Origin: Marinobacter lipolyticus
GTDB lineage: Bacteria; Pseudomonadota; Gammaproteobacteria; Pseudomonadales; Oleiphilaceae
DNA length: 64,000 nt
Direction: 5' to 3'
Assembly: GCF_018424605.1 (NCBI RefSeq)
Contig: NZ_QTKT01000002.1
Span: forward strand, 248,001-312,000
Shown piece by piece: positions 8,213 to 16,413 of the stretch. Below the pieces are notes generated by a model, which worked only from the letters and a program-made list of their open reading frames with translations, ran no database searches and was not told the DNA's origin. The first letter of the stretch is position 1. Each line of letters opens with the position of its first letter. The translations under genes and the position numbers were made by a program.

Positions 8213-8292
8213 GGGTTTTCCTCCCTGGGTTGTTTGTTGTGTTCACTGGTAAGTCGCGCAGCAAGGGTTCATATCGACACGCTGAATAAATT

Positions 8293-9525
8293 TCAGTTGG
8301 AATGTGCCAGCTCCGCAAGGCGGCGCTCCAGAAAACGCTGCTCCGGACCCTGAGACACCAGGGGCAGGGCCCGCTGGTAACACTGCCGGGCCTCATCAAC
8401 ATTGCCGGCCCTGCGGTGCAGGTCGGCGCGGGCCGCGTGGAACAGGTGGTAACCCACGACTACTTTTTCGCTGGCCAGTTCGTCCAGCAACTGCAGCCCC
8501 TGGGCCGGGCTGCCGTGCATGGCGACCGCAACGGCTCGATTCAGCGCGATTATCGGAGAGGGCTGTTGCCGGTAGAGGGCGTCGTACAGGCGAACGACGC
8601 GGCCCCAGTCCGTTGCCTGGGCGCTGTCGGCTTGCGCATGCGCCGCAGCGATGCTCGCCTGTAATGTGTAAGGCCCCATGGGTGTGCGAGCCAGCGCTGC
8701 TTCCAGCCATTGAAGGCCAGAGTGGATGTCCTCCCGCTTCCATAGCGTACGGTCCTGATCTTCCAGGATAATCAGCTCGCCAGCGGAATCCTGCCGGGCG
8801 TGCCGCCGCGAATGGTGCAGCAGCATCAGTGCCAGCAGGCCGAACACTTCACCCTCCGGCAGCAGCCGGGCCATCTCCTGCGCCAAACGGATGGCCTCGG
8901 CGGCCAGGCTGATATCCACCACCTGCTCGCCGTCACTGCGGGAGTAGCCTTCATTGAAGACCAGATAGATCACCCGCAGCACGCCAGGAAGCCGTTCGGG
9001 CAGTTCCTTCGGTTCAGGAACTTCATAGGGGATACCGGCCAGAAGGATCTTTTTCTTCGCCCTTACGATGCGTTGTGCGAGGGTTGCCGGTTTTTGCAGA
9101 AGGGCCCTGGCCACCTGTTCAGTGGTGAGCCCGCACATTTCACGGAGTGTCAGGGCGACCCGCGCCTCCAGTGGCAACGCAGGGTGGCAACAGGTAAACA
9201 GCAATCTTAGCTGATCATCCTGAAAGGTCTGCTCGCCGGGCTCGGGCAGGGCATCTTCGTCATCAGCGAGTAGATGGGCGTGTTGACGCGCGGTCTGCTT
9301 GCGGCGAATCTGGTCGATGCCACGGCGGTGCCCGGTGCGGATAAGCCAGGCAGTCGGGTTCTCCGGCGTGCCCTCGTCAGGCCACTGTCGCACCGCTGCG
9401 GTAAACGCCTCCTGCATGGCTTCCTCAGCCAGCGCAAAGTCCCCCAGCAGGCGAATCAGTGTCGCCAGCACCCGGCGCGATTGCTGGCGATAAAGCTGGC
9501 CTATCCATGCGTCATCCCTGATCAT
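8293..9525 (-). CDS. ECF42-type RNA polymerase sigma factor
   Basis: A 410-residue sigma factor, much longer than ordinary ECFs. Region 2 appears at LIRLLGDFALAEEAMQEAFTAAVRQWP with TAWLIRTGHRRGIDQIRRK. Region 4 is at LREMCGLTTEQVARALLQKPATLAQRIVRAKKKI (about 125-158). A long all-helical C-terminal extension follows (ALARTPMGPYTLQASIAAAHA ... RAGNVDEARQCYQRALPLV), with TPR-like character. This architecture plus the adjacent DGPF gene is the signature of the ECF42 group, which lacks a classical anti-sigma factor and depends on its C-terminal extension. Confidence 0.88.
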   Translation of the reverse strand: MIRDDAWIGQLYRQQSRRVLATLIRLLGDFALAEEAMQEAFTAAVRQWPDEGTPENPTAWLIRTGHRRGIDQIRRKQTARQHAHLLADDEDALPEPGEQTFQDDQLRLLFTCCHPALPLEARVALTLREMCGLTTEQVARALLQKPATLAQRIVRAKKKILLAGIPYEVPEPKELPERLPGVLRVIYLVFNEGYSRSDGEQVVDISLAAEAIRLAQEMARLLPEGEVFGLLALMLLHHSRRHARQDSAGELIILEDQDRTLWKREDIHSGLQWLEAALARTPMGPYTLQASIAAAHAQADSAQATDWGRVVRLYDALYRQQPSPIIALNRAVAVAMHGSPAQGLQLLDELASEKVVVGYHLFHAARADLHRRAGNVDEARQCYQRALPLVSQGPEQRFLERRLAELAHSN

Positions 9526-9630
9526 GCGGGCTGTCCCTGTTCTGGCTTACTGACACTGCTCAAGCTGGGCGCTGATAAAAACCCCGGCCCGGGTCATTCG
9601 GTCATTGTAGTCTGCCATCGGCTGAGGTTT

Positions 9631-10017
9631 TCAGCTGCCGACCTGACCCCGAATGTGGTCGATCACCAGACCGTGCTCGTGCTCGGGGCTGAACATCACA
9701 ATGTCGGTGTCTTTCTCGGCGCGAACACTGTGCCCGGGCGGCCAGTAGAACAGATCACCGCTGCGGGAGGTTTCCTCGCTGCCATCCAGGTAAAGAGCCG
9801 TGATTTCGCCGTCCACCACGTAACCCCAATGAGGGCTCTGGCAGCGGTCGCCCTCCAGCCCGTGCAAAAGCTCGGTGATATCGGTGCCGGCACCAAAGGA
9901 GAAGTATTCCGCACCCATCGTGTTGTAACCGGATATATCACCAAAACCGGTTTGCTGCCGCGCCTTTGCTCCGGGTACGTCTATCCGAACGGGAATGTCG
10001 TCTTTTGCGATGTGCAT
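9631..10017 (-). CDS. Cupin-domain protein
   Basis: A 128-residue single cupin. The beta-barrel motifs are seen at SPHWGYVVDGEITALYLDGSEE and RSGDLFYWPPGHSVRAEKDTDIVMFSP. The usual His-rich metal motif 1 is reduced (one His in 'SPHWGYV'), so metal binding is uncertain. Could be a small-molecule-binding or stress protein. No operon partner is evident. Confidence 0.75.
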   Translation of the reverse strand: MHIAKDDIPVRIDVPGAKARQQTGFGDISGYNTMGAEYFSFGAGTDITELLHGLEGDRCQSPHWGYVVDGEITALYLDGSEETSRSGDLFYWPPGHSVRAEKDTDIVMFSPEHEHGLVIDHIRGQVGS

Positions 10018-10347
10018 GGTGACTACCTCCGTGTCGATTCGGGTGTGAATGAACCCAATGGGTGTGACTGTTCTGTGGGTTGAAAGTTCGTAAGGGGTTT
10101 GCCCCGGTCCTGACTGTGATCAGGTGGCGCGGGAAGACGAAGTTCGCGAAGGTGCAGGCGTTGCCTACGAAGTGTCACAGCAAACGGATGTAAGCGCTCA
10201 AGAGGGCACGACCGTGGTCCAGAAGAAGGTCTAGACTATGCAGTGAGGATGGGGGTTGAAAGAACCCTGCACTGACCTAAAGTGGTATTCGTAGGGAAAC
10301 GAAAACTCATCATGCGCAGTCAGGCATATATCAGCTGGAGACAAACC
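10018..10347. other. 330-bp intergenic region, no convincing gene
   Basis: The region separates the divergent cupin gene and the 86-residue protein gene, so it should hold both promoters. A GTG-initiated 36-codon frame (10124-10234) looks slightly protein-like but lacks a ribosome site. No strong repeat or terminator was seen. Confidence 0.4.
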
Positions 10348-10608
10348 ATGGTAAATGCGCGCGAATGGAAAACAGAGCGAGAACAATACGAAGCGGCCTG
10401 GGCCAGGTATCAGGACGTGGCGGAGCGGATCGATGCCGCCTATGAAGATCTAGACAGCGGTACCCAGGATCAGGCACCGGCAGAAGAAGACCTGGCCGAA
10501 CTGCAGGAAGCCTGGAAGGAGCTCGAGTCTGCTCGCCAGCGTGTTGGTGAGTACATGAATCAGTTCCACGAGCACCAGATGACGCAGGGTAAGACGGTGC
10601 GAGGTTAG
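10348..10608 (+). CDS. Small acidic coiled-coil protein, unknown
   Basis: An 86-residue protein from ATG at 10348, preceded by CTGGAGACAA (GGAG about 7 bases upstream). Longer in-frame starts at 10282 (GTG) and 10312 (ATG) exist but are less well placed. The sequence is almost entirely helical and charged (EWKTEREQYEAAWARYQDVAERIDAAYEDL, then DLAELQEAWKELESARQRV), suggesting a two-helix coiled coil. Not recognised as a named family. It is followed by a hairpin at 10622. Confidence 0.6.
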   Translation: MVNAREWKTEREQYEAAWARYQDVAERIDAAYEDLDSGTQDQAPAEEDLAELQEAWKELESARQRVGEYMNQFHEHQMTQGKTVRG

Positions 10609-10621
10609 CTTTGTGCCATGA

Positions 10622-10647
10622 TCCCGGCCTGCAGTTTCTGGCCGGGA
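10622..10647 (+). terminator. Hairpin after the small coiled-coil gene
   Basis: Perfect 8-bp stem TCCCGGCC / GGCCGGGA with a 10-base loop, 14 bases after the stop codon. No U-tract follows, so it may be a weak or Rho-assisted terminator. Confidence 0.5.
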
Positions 10648-10878
10648 GCTTGGCGAATTCTCTCTGCACACCACCACTGGTCCACATGACCTGAGTCGAC
10701 CGTGGGTCATGGCTAACGTTAACGCGAGCATCGCGGTGGCTTGTGACCATTAACGTGTCCCGCACTCTCCCCTTGGCCCAAAAATTCTCCCCGACCCTCG
10801 TTTAGGACAACGGACGTACGCTTCAAACACTTTATTCTGTGCGCAGCACCTGATGACAAGAATTCGAGGGATGTGCGC

Positions 10879-12492
10879 ATGAAGAAGTGGGCTTTATTGC
10901 TGTCAGCGATGGCGTTGGCCGGTTGTGGTGGTTCGGACTCGTCCACGGCGGAGGAGCCGAGCCCCTCGCAAGCAGTGTTGGGAGATGATGCGGTTGCGCC
11001 GGACGAACCCTCCACATCTCAGCGCCTGGTGCCGACCCAGCCTGAGAATCTCGACACCCGTTGTGATGACGCGCAGGCTGTTAGCCCAGTGTGGGCCAAT
11101 TGTGAAGCAACGAACTACGCGAGAACCCTGGATGCGTTAACGGAGCAGGTGTCCATACCGTTCCAGCGCCGTTATCTTGAGCAAACGCTGGCCAATGTTG
11201 AGGAACTGGTGCTGCGCTCCATTCTCGACCCGTCGTGGTTGCTGTCTCTATCACTGAATACTCCGCTTACACCACTGTGTGCGACTTATGGTCTCCCCTG
11301 TACCGGTGATCCTTATCGTTACCCAGAGGCAAACGGGCCGGATGGGAAAGGCTTTTACGAGAATGAAGCGGATGTCACCGAGGTCGTGTTCTATGACCAG
11401 GGTTGCGCCCGGCTGTCGGGAACCCTTTGGGTGCCAAAACACGCCGCTGCGGAAAACCCTGTGCCGACCATAGTGATCACCAACGGGTCGGTGCAGGCGC
11501 CGCAAACCGCATACAGCTGGGCCACGCAGGCGCTGGTACGGGCCGGGTATGCCGTGTTCACCTATGACCCAAGGGGACAGGGACGCTCAGACTTTCAGAC
11601 ACCGCTGTTGGAGCAAGGCAGCAATCTGAACCCCAGAGTATTTTGGGAAGGGCAGGTGGACGCTATCGATTTCTTCAGGTCCACGCCACGTCGTCGTTAC
11701 CCCCATTCGCTAACTTGCGGTGGTTCATCACCTACCGAGGTCTATCACCATAATCCGGAATGGTCTCGCCTGGATCACTCGCGCCTTGGTATTGCCGGGC
11801 ATTCCCTTGGGGCCATTGGCGTGTCGGTGGTTCAGGGCTACGGTGCGCCTGGCGCGGAGCGCTGGCCTGGGCTGATGGATGATAACAACCCGGTGGAGGC
11901 GGTAGTCGCCTGGGATAGTTTGATAACGCCTACGGGTGAGGGCCTCACAACGGCTTCGAACCTGCAGCTACCTGCCCCGTTATACGACGTGATATTGCTG
12001 GCTATCACTCAGGGCGTTCTTCCGGGATTCAAGCCCAGAGTGCCTGCCATGTCGTTCTTTGCCGATTATGGATTTGCGCCGGTTCCCTACCTGGCGCCAC
12101 CGGATCCTGGTGGCGGCAAGGTCGCATTCGAGGCGTGGAAAAGCGCCGGCGTTCCCGTCTATACGCTTGGTTTCCAGGGCACGACACATTTTGATTTCTC
12201 CCTGTTGCCGCAATTTCCCGCCACGTCCTGGTGCCCGGATGTATCCGGGAATGCCTGCTCAGGCGGGTGGGGAAGACCCTCTATTACGTACTATACCGTG
12301 GCATGGTTTGATCGCTGGCTAAAGGAGCCGGGTGAGCCGGGTTACGACGATGCGGATGAGCGGTTGATTGACGACGCGCGAACAGGCGGGGCTGACAGGA
12401 TGAGCTTTCATTACCACTCGGCGCGCGCCTACACCGATCGCAACGGCGGTCGCCAGCATTGCGAAAGTATCCGCAGCGGGTGTGGTGATTAG
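10879..12492 (+). CDS. Lipoprotein alpha/beta-hydrolase
   Basis: A 537-residue predicted lipoprotein. From ATG at 10879 the signal is MKKWALLLSAMALAGCGG, with lipobox LAGC and lipidated Cys16. A Ser/Thr/Glu-rich linker follows. The catalytic part shows an alpha/beta-hydrolase fold: VPTIVITNGSV, AGYAVFTYDPRGQGRSD, and the nucleophile elbow GHSLG with Ser309. Asp and His partners probably lie near the C-terminus (for example His in TTHFDFS). Several cysteines may form disulfides. Probably an esterase, lipase or depolymerase anchored in the envelope; substrate unknown. An in-frame GTG two codons upstream is less likely as start. Confidence 0.8.
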   Translation: MKKWALLLSAMALAGCGGSDSSTAEEPSPSQAVLGDDAVAPDEPSTSQRLVPTQPENLDTRCDDAQAVSPVWANCEATNYARTLDALTEQVSIPFQRRYLEQTLANVEELVLRSILDPSWLLSLSLNTPLTPLCATYGLPCTGDPYRYPEANGPDGKGFYENEADVTEVVFYDQGCARLSGTLWVPKHAAAENPVPTIVITNGSVQAPQTAYSWATQALVRAGYAVFTYDPRGQGRSDFQTPLLEQGSNLNPRVFWEGQVDAIDFFRSTPRRRYPHSLTCGGSSPTEVYHHNPEWSRLDHSRLGIAGHSLGAIGVSVVQGYGAPGAERWPGLMDDNNPVEAVVAWDSLITPTGEGLTTASNLQLPAPLYDVILLAITQGVLPGFKPRVPAMSFFADYGFAPVPYLAPPDPGGGKVAFEAWKSAGVPVYTLGFQGTTHFDFSLLPQFPATSWCPDVSGNACSGGWGRPSITYYTVAWFDRWLKEPGEPGYDDADERLIDDARTGGADRMSFHYHSARAYTDRNGGRQHCESIRSGCGD

Positions 12493-12638
12493 CCCGAAAA
12501 CTCGAATACCATTGCTAACGGCTTTCCGGCTCCAGGATTCACTGCATAGGCCCTACGCCGTAATTCCACTACCGGTATCCGTGATTCCCCATTATGCTGG
12601 GGGAAAGACATCCGCCGAAGATGTAAGTGGCCTTGCCG

Positions 12639-13505
12639 ATGCCTGTTGACCTGAAAACGATATTCCCCAAATTGATCAACCTGCTGCTCGATACCGTGTT
12701 CGTGGTGGATGAGCACGGTACGATCGTCTACGTCAGTGATGCCTGTGAAGAACTTTTGGGCTACGCCGCGCGGGAGATGATCGGGACAACCATCTTCGAT
12801 TACGTTTTGCCCGAGGACCTTGACGCTACTCTGGAGGAAGCGGCCAGGGTGACCAGTGGTAAACGTCAATTGAACTTCGAAAACCGTTACCGGCACCGCG
12901 ATGGCAGAGCCGTCCATATTCTGTGGTCTACCAGCTGGTATGAACAGGATCGGCTTAGAATTGGGTTGGCTCGGGATGTCACCGCGCTGAAACAGGCCGA
13001 GCTGCACCTGCGTTTCTTGGCCCACCACGACCCGCTTACCGGCCTGACCAACCGATCCCTGTTTTCCGACCGCCTGGAAACCGCTCTTCACACCGCCGAC
13101 CGACACAACACCGGTCTGGCCCTATTGTTTCTCGATCTGGATGACTTCAAGCCGATTAACGACCAGTTCGGACATGAGATGGGCGACCAGTTGCTGGTTC
13201 AGATGGCTCGGCGGCTGGAGCAATGCACGCGCGATACCGATACGGTAGCGCGCATGGGTGGCGATGAGTTCACGGTGCTGCTGACGGGCATCGACAACCA
13301 CGTCAGCCTGGCCACAGCAGTCGACAAGATCCGCGCTACGCTCGCCGAGCCATTCAGACTGGGCGACCGGTCGGTGTCCGTTTCCTGCAGCATCGGGACC
13401 GCCCTCTACCCTGAGGACGGCCGAACAGCCAGCGCGCTGCTCAGTTGCGCGGACGGGCGTATGTACGATCACAAGCGAAGGCAGAGTACCGCGACCACAC
13501 TCTGA
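12639..13505 (+). CDS. PAS-GGDEF diguanylate cyclase
   Basis: About 288 residues. A PAS domain occupies the N-terminal third (TVFVVDEHGTIVYVSDACEELLGY ... RIGLARDVT). The GGDEF domain begins HHDPLTGLTNRSLFSDRL. The catalytic motif is intact GGDEF (about 207-211), with an RxxD inhibitory site (RDTD) five residues upstream, so product inhibition by c-di-GMP is expected. No membrane segment, so cytosolic. Start choice: ATG at 12639, or an in-frame GTG at 12627; neither has a strong ribosome site. Confidence 0.88.
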   Translation: MPVDLKTIFPKLINLLLDTVFVVDEHGTIVYVSDACEELLGYAAREMIGTTIFDYVLPEDLDATLEEAARVTSGKRQLNFENRYRHRDGRAVHILWSTSWYEQDRLRIGLARDVTALKQAELHLRFLAHHDPLTGLTNRSLFSDRLETALHTADRHNTGLALLFLDLDDFKPINDQFGHEMGDQLLVQMARRLEQCTRDTDTVARMGGDEFTVLLTGIDNHVSLATAVDKIRATLAEPFRLGDRSVSVSCSIGTALYPEDGRTASALLSCADGRMYDHKRRQSTATTL

Positions 13506-13575
13506 GCAAAGCTCTCAGAGGGTCTGCAGCTATGCTACGGTAATCAGGAAAATAGATCTTTGGCTACCAGCTGCC

Positions 13576-14316
13576 CTACTTGTTCAGTTGCATCGAGCCG
13601 TGCCTATCCGGCGGGGGCAGGTTGGGTAACATGGACTCCACGTCAATAATGTGGTTAGCGAAAAAAGCTTCCGCTGCCTCAATCAGAGCCGTCTCGGTTT
13701 TGAGGATGCCAAGATAGACCGGCCATTCGGCGTCGATCAGTTCCGTGCTGTAACGGTCCGGATCGACGTCCACCAGCAGTGCCAGAAACCGGAACTCCAT
13801 GTCGTTCATGACGATGTAATCGCACCGTTTGTGCAGAAACATGTCCAGCATCTGCTCGGCATTGTACCCGTTATAGCGGACCAGTTCGGTACCGATCCTC
13901 CGCTCGAGTCGATCACTGTAAACAAACCATTTGCGCAGGCAGATGCTGCCCTGAAGGTCATCGAAGGAGTCCGGTTGTCGGCCAGGTTGCGCGAACACAC
14001 GGTCGCGCCAGGTTAATACCGGCCCGACGGTGTGAATCCGGTCCGGCAGCGGCATCCATCGCGGGCTGGCGAAAACCGCGTTGGCCAGTTCTGCTTCCAG
14101 GGCCCAAGCCTGTCGTTTGCGTGGCGTTGGATGGAAGTCGGCTGCGATACCGGTCTGCAGGGTGAACTCATCCATCACCTCGACCAGAATGCCCTTGTTA
14201 AGGCTGTTACCGTAATAAAACGGTAGAAAGCCTTCATCTGACCCCATAATCTTGAGCGATTGCGACGAAACTGGAAGACACCAGAATGCTGCGATGAGCA
14301 GCAGGGCTAATCTCAT
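13576..14316 (-). CDS. Periplasmic solute-binding protein (SBP_bac_3-like)
   Basis: A 246-residue protein with a signal peptide (MRLALLLIAAFWCLPVSSQS). The mature part resembles amino-acid-type binding proteins: LKIMGSDEGFLPFYYGNSLNKGILVEVMDEF, then ANAVFASPRWMPLPDRIHTVGPVLTWRDRVFA. No permease or ATPase neighbours, as is common for orphan Marinobacter/Pseudomonas-type binding proteins with sensory or unknown roles. Confidence 0.75.
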   Translation of the reverse strand: MRLALLLIAAFWCLPVSSQSLKIMGSDEGFLPFYYGNSLNKGILVEVMDEFTLQTGIAADFHPTPRKRQAWALEAELANAVFASPRWMPLPDRIHTVGPVLTWRDRVFAQPGRQPDSFDDLQGSICLRKWFVYSDRLERRIGTELVRYNGYNAEQMLDMFLHKRCDYIVMNDMEFRFLALLVDVDPDRYSTELIDAEWPVYLGILKTETALIEAAEAFFANHIIDVESMLPNLPPPDRHGSMQLNK

Positions 14317-14440
14317 TGGGTGCTGCTCCCATTAATTAATCCGGGTAGACAGGCGCTTGTACGACGTTGTCGTGGCGCGTTAGCACGCCCGCCTGACTTG
14401 TTTGGGATAGCATGCTTGGATCGCCACTCGCGGAGGCACC

Positions 14441-14581
14441 ATGACTACCAAAACATTAAACCACCTATGCTCCCAGATTTCGACTCGCTCCAAGTCGGAA
14501 CGTGCAGCGCTGGCTCGGGAGCTCAAATCTTCTCCGATCGTTATGGCCCAGCCACCTCGTACTTGCATGAGTTTGCTATAG
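14441..14581 (+). CDS. Possible 46-residue small ORF
   Basis: ATG at 14441 follows CGGAGG (14431-14436) by 4 bases and the frame runs to TAG at 14579-14581. The product begins MTTKTLNHLCSQISTRSKSE and contains a helix-forming stretch RAALARELKSS. Not recognised. It lies in the 299-bp gap between the binding-protein gene and the DUF2914 gene and could equally be chance or a gene remnant. Confidence 0.3.
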   Translation: MTTKTLNHLCSQISTRSKSERAALARELKSSPIVMAQPPRTCMSLL

Positions 14582-14615
14582 TGTATTTTTTTACCGCTTC
14601 AAGGAAGAACGACTG

Positions 14616-15398
14616 GTGAAAACAGCGATACCGCAAGATCAACGTTATTCAGGTAAATCCTCCCGCCTACCTGAGCCCGCAGAGCCCGAAGAGATTGTTG
14701 TGTATCATTGGGGGCGCATCTTTGCTGCGCTTTTCGTATTGATTCTGGTAGTGGGAGGCATAATCTGGGGCGCTTTAGAGATCTTTGGCACCGGCGAGCA
14801 AAAGGAAGCGCTGGCAGAGAATCAGGAAGTGGAGTCGCCTTCTCTCCCGTCGGTATTTGTCGACCAGCCCGCGTCCGCCCAGCCTGCATCTATCGAGTTA
14901 CCAAAGACCGCATCAAGTGATTCCAGTGTAGAACCTGCCTCCCCTCAGTTGGCCAGTGAAGTGAGCGAACCGGTGTCATCAGTAGGCCCCGCCTCCCTTC
15001 CGGCGCCGGCTGCAGGAGTATCCGAACCGTCCCGGGAAGATGCTGCCTCCATCAAACTACTTTCTGATCACCTGCTCCGGGCGCAACTGAGTACCGGCCT
15101 GGAGGGAAAAGAGCCAATTGACGACATCCCGAACGTTTTGACGATGGACAGTGACGGACTGATTCGAATTTACCTTTTTACCGAAATCCAGGGCATGGAA
15201 GGTCAGTTGCACTTCCACGACTGGTACCTGGAGGATGAACGGGTTGCGCGGGTGGAAATTAGCCCGTCGGTTGACCTCATGCGCGCATCCTCAGCCAAGT
15301 ATATCGACCGACACATGGTGGGAGACTGGCGAGTTGAGGTGGTCACTGAGGAAGGCGAGCTTTTGGCCAAAGGGGAGTTCTCTGTTCTGCCTCTCTAA
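14616..15398 (+). CDS. DUF2914 membrane-anchored protein
   Basis: A 260-residue protein with GTG start at 14616, supported by AAGGAAG at 14601-14607. One transmembrane helix sits near residues 34-52 (FAALFVLILVVGGIIWGAL). A long Pro/Ser/Val-rich low-complexity linker follows (about 65-145). The C-terminal DUF2914 domain contains VLTMDSDGLIRIYLFTEIQGMEGQ and HMVGDWRVEVVTEEGELLAKGEFSV. Topology suggests a short cytoplasmic N-terminus and an extracytoplasmic domain. Function unknown. Confidence 0.8.
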   Translation: MKTAIPQDQRYSGKSSRLPEPAEPEEIVVYHWGRIFAALFVLILVVGGIIWGALEIFGTGEQKEALAENQEVESPSLPSVFVDQPASAQPASIELPKTASSDSSVEPASPQLASEVSEPVSSVGPASLPAPAAGVSEPSREDAASIKLLSDHLLRAQLSTGLEGKEPIDDIPNVLTMDSDGLIRIYLFTEIQGMEGQLHFHDWYLEDERVARVEISPSVDLMRASSAKYIDRHMVGDWRVEVVTEEGELLAKGEFSVLPL

Positions 15399-15535
15399 CC
15401 GTCGTTGGAAGCAGAACGGGCGCAAGGTAGAAGGTGAAGCACTATGGGGCCGGAATGGGATTCACCCCAAAGTAAAGCCGGTTGCTAACCCAATACTATT
15501 CCGGGATTGTTTCTTCGGACGGAGGAGGCAACGAG

Positions 15536-15610
15536 CTTTAACGCCATGCCCAGCGGCCGGTTTTTGGAGGGCAGCGTAACAAACCGGTCCGACTGACGCT
15601 ACTTGTTAGT
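15536..15610 (-). repeat. attC-like site 1 (integron recombination site)
   Basis: An imperfect 75-bp inverted repeat. Read on the minus strand it starts with an R''-like box ACTAACA (15604-15610) and ends with an R'-like GTTAAAG (15536-15542). Inner arms CCGGTTT (15557-15563) and AAACCGG (15581-15587) pair, as do CGG (15554-15556) and CCG (15589-15591), leaving an extrahelical T at 15588. The stop codon of the HEPN-type gene (15599-15601) lies inside it, as expected for a gene cassette. Shares the block CGGTCCGACTG with site 2. Confidence 0.8.
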
Positions 15611-16315
15611 TTCTATATGATGTTGCACATACTTTTCTGTCACCTCTAAAAACTCTTTTACATGGGGAGAGAAAGAGATAAGAGCCCGTATTTCATCATG
15701 GCTAACAGGCGTATAAGCTTCATGACATATACGGTGCCTTAGCTCAAACAGGGTGCTCAGGTTATTAAAAAGCCATGAATCTTTTTCATTGTCACTAAGT
15801 GGGAACAGCTCCACCCTTATATCCAAATCTTTTCGCCATTTCTTAAAGCTCTTAAAGAAGTCCTCCCCCAATATTTGGGTCATATTAGAGCCGATATCTT
15901 CAATATTATTTACTTTTAGAAGATGAGATATGAACTCACCTATCGTTAACCGGTTTGCTTCGAGATCAACAGCGGTTCTAAGGCTGTATTTTATATCAAA
16001 CTTAGCCGCATTATCTTTATATATGGTATCCACATCTATAAGCTTTGCAAACAAAATCCTGAAGAAACTCTCAATGCAAGCAACAAGACCAACTGGCACA
16101 TATTTTATGCCTTCGAGAAAGGCTGGGGCAAACACCTCCAACTCTGACTCTATCTCTTCGTTATCAGAAAATCCGCCAACCAAAGCTTCTTCGTAAAAAT
16201 TCTCTAGCAAGCTAATATTATATATTCTGTCATAGATTCTATTAAAGCCATCCAATGGTGACTTTAAATGCCTTTTCTTTTCGAGAATTTCAAGAACGTA
16301 GTCTCTTTTTTTCAT
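15599..16315 (-). CDS. HEPN-like cassette protein
   Basis: A 238-residue mostly helical protein. Near the C-terminus, ELRHRICHEAYTPVSHDEI contains R193-x4-H198, the RxxxxH signature of HEPN-fold proteins, many of which are RNases in toxin-antitoxin or anti-phage systems. Earlier helices include YVPVGLVACIESFFRILFAKLIDVDTIY, as in other HEPN-type proteins that bind substrates or partners. No signal peptide. Base composition is clearly AT-richer than the neighbours, indicating transfer. The last codons and stop run into attC-like site 1. No antitoxin-like partner is seen, so it may be a single-gene system. Confidence 0.7.
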   Translation of the reverse strand: MKKRDYVLEILEKKRHLKSPLDGFNRIYDRIYNISLLENFYEEALVGGFSDNEEIESELEVFAPAFLEGIKYVPVGLVACIESFFRILFAKLIDVDTIYKDNAAKFDIKYSLRTAVDLEANRLTIGEFISHLLKVNNIEDIGSNMTQILGEDFFKSFKKWRKDLDIRVELFPLSDNEKDSWLFNNLSTLFELRHRICHEAYTPVSHDEIRALISFSPHVKEFLEVTEKYVQHHIETNK

Positions 16316-16337
16316 CGTCTTATAGTCAACTTATAAA

Positions 16338-16413
16338 AACTAACGCTGGGCGCAGCGGCCGATTTGTTGCGCGCAGTGCGACAAATCGGTCCGACTGGCG
16401 CCACTTATTAGGG
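16338..16413 (-). repeat. attC-like site 2 (integron recombination site)
   Basis: A 76-bp imperfect inverted repeat between the two cassette genes. On the minus strand it begins CCCTAAT (16407-16413) and ends GTTAGTT (16338-16344). Arms CCGATTTGT (16359-16367) and ACAAATCGG (16381-16389) pair perfectly, and CGG (16356-16358) pairs with CCG (16391-16393) with an extrahelical T at 16390. The TAA stop of the HNH gene (16408-16410) lies in the R''-like box. Same architecture and shared CGGTCCGACTG block as site 1. Confidence 0.83.

Noticed and set aside
10124..10234. GTG-initiated 36-codon frame with protein-like ending in the 330-bp intergenic region
   Set aside because: No ribosome site, no recognised similarity and too short to separate from chance.
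13500..13520. CTCTGAG/CTCAGAG hairpin after the PAS-GGDEF gene as a terminator
   Set aside because: Stem overlaps the stop codon, has no U-tract and is weak.
14370..14395. GCGTTAGC motif with small inverted repeat, resembling an integron core site
   Set aside because: Lacks the paired arms and extrahelical base of sites 1 and 2, and no cassette gene ends there.
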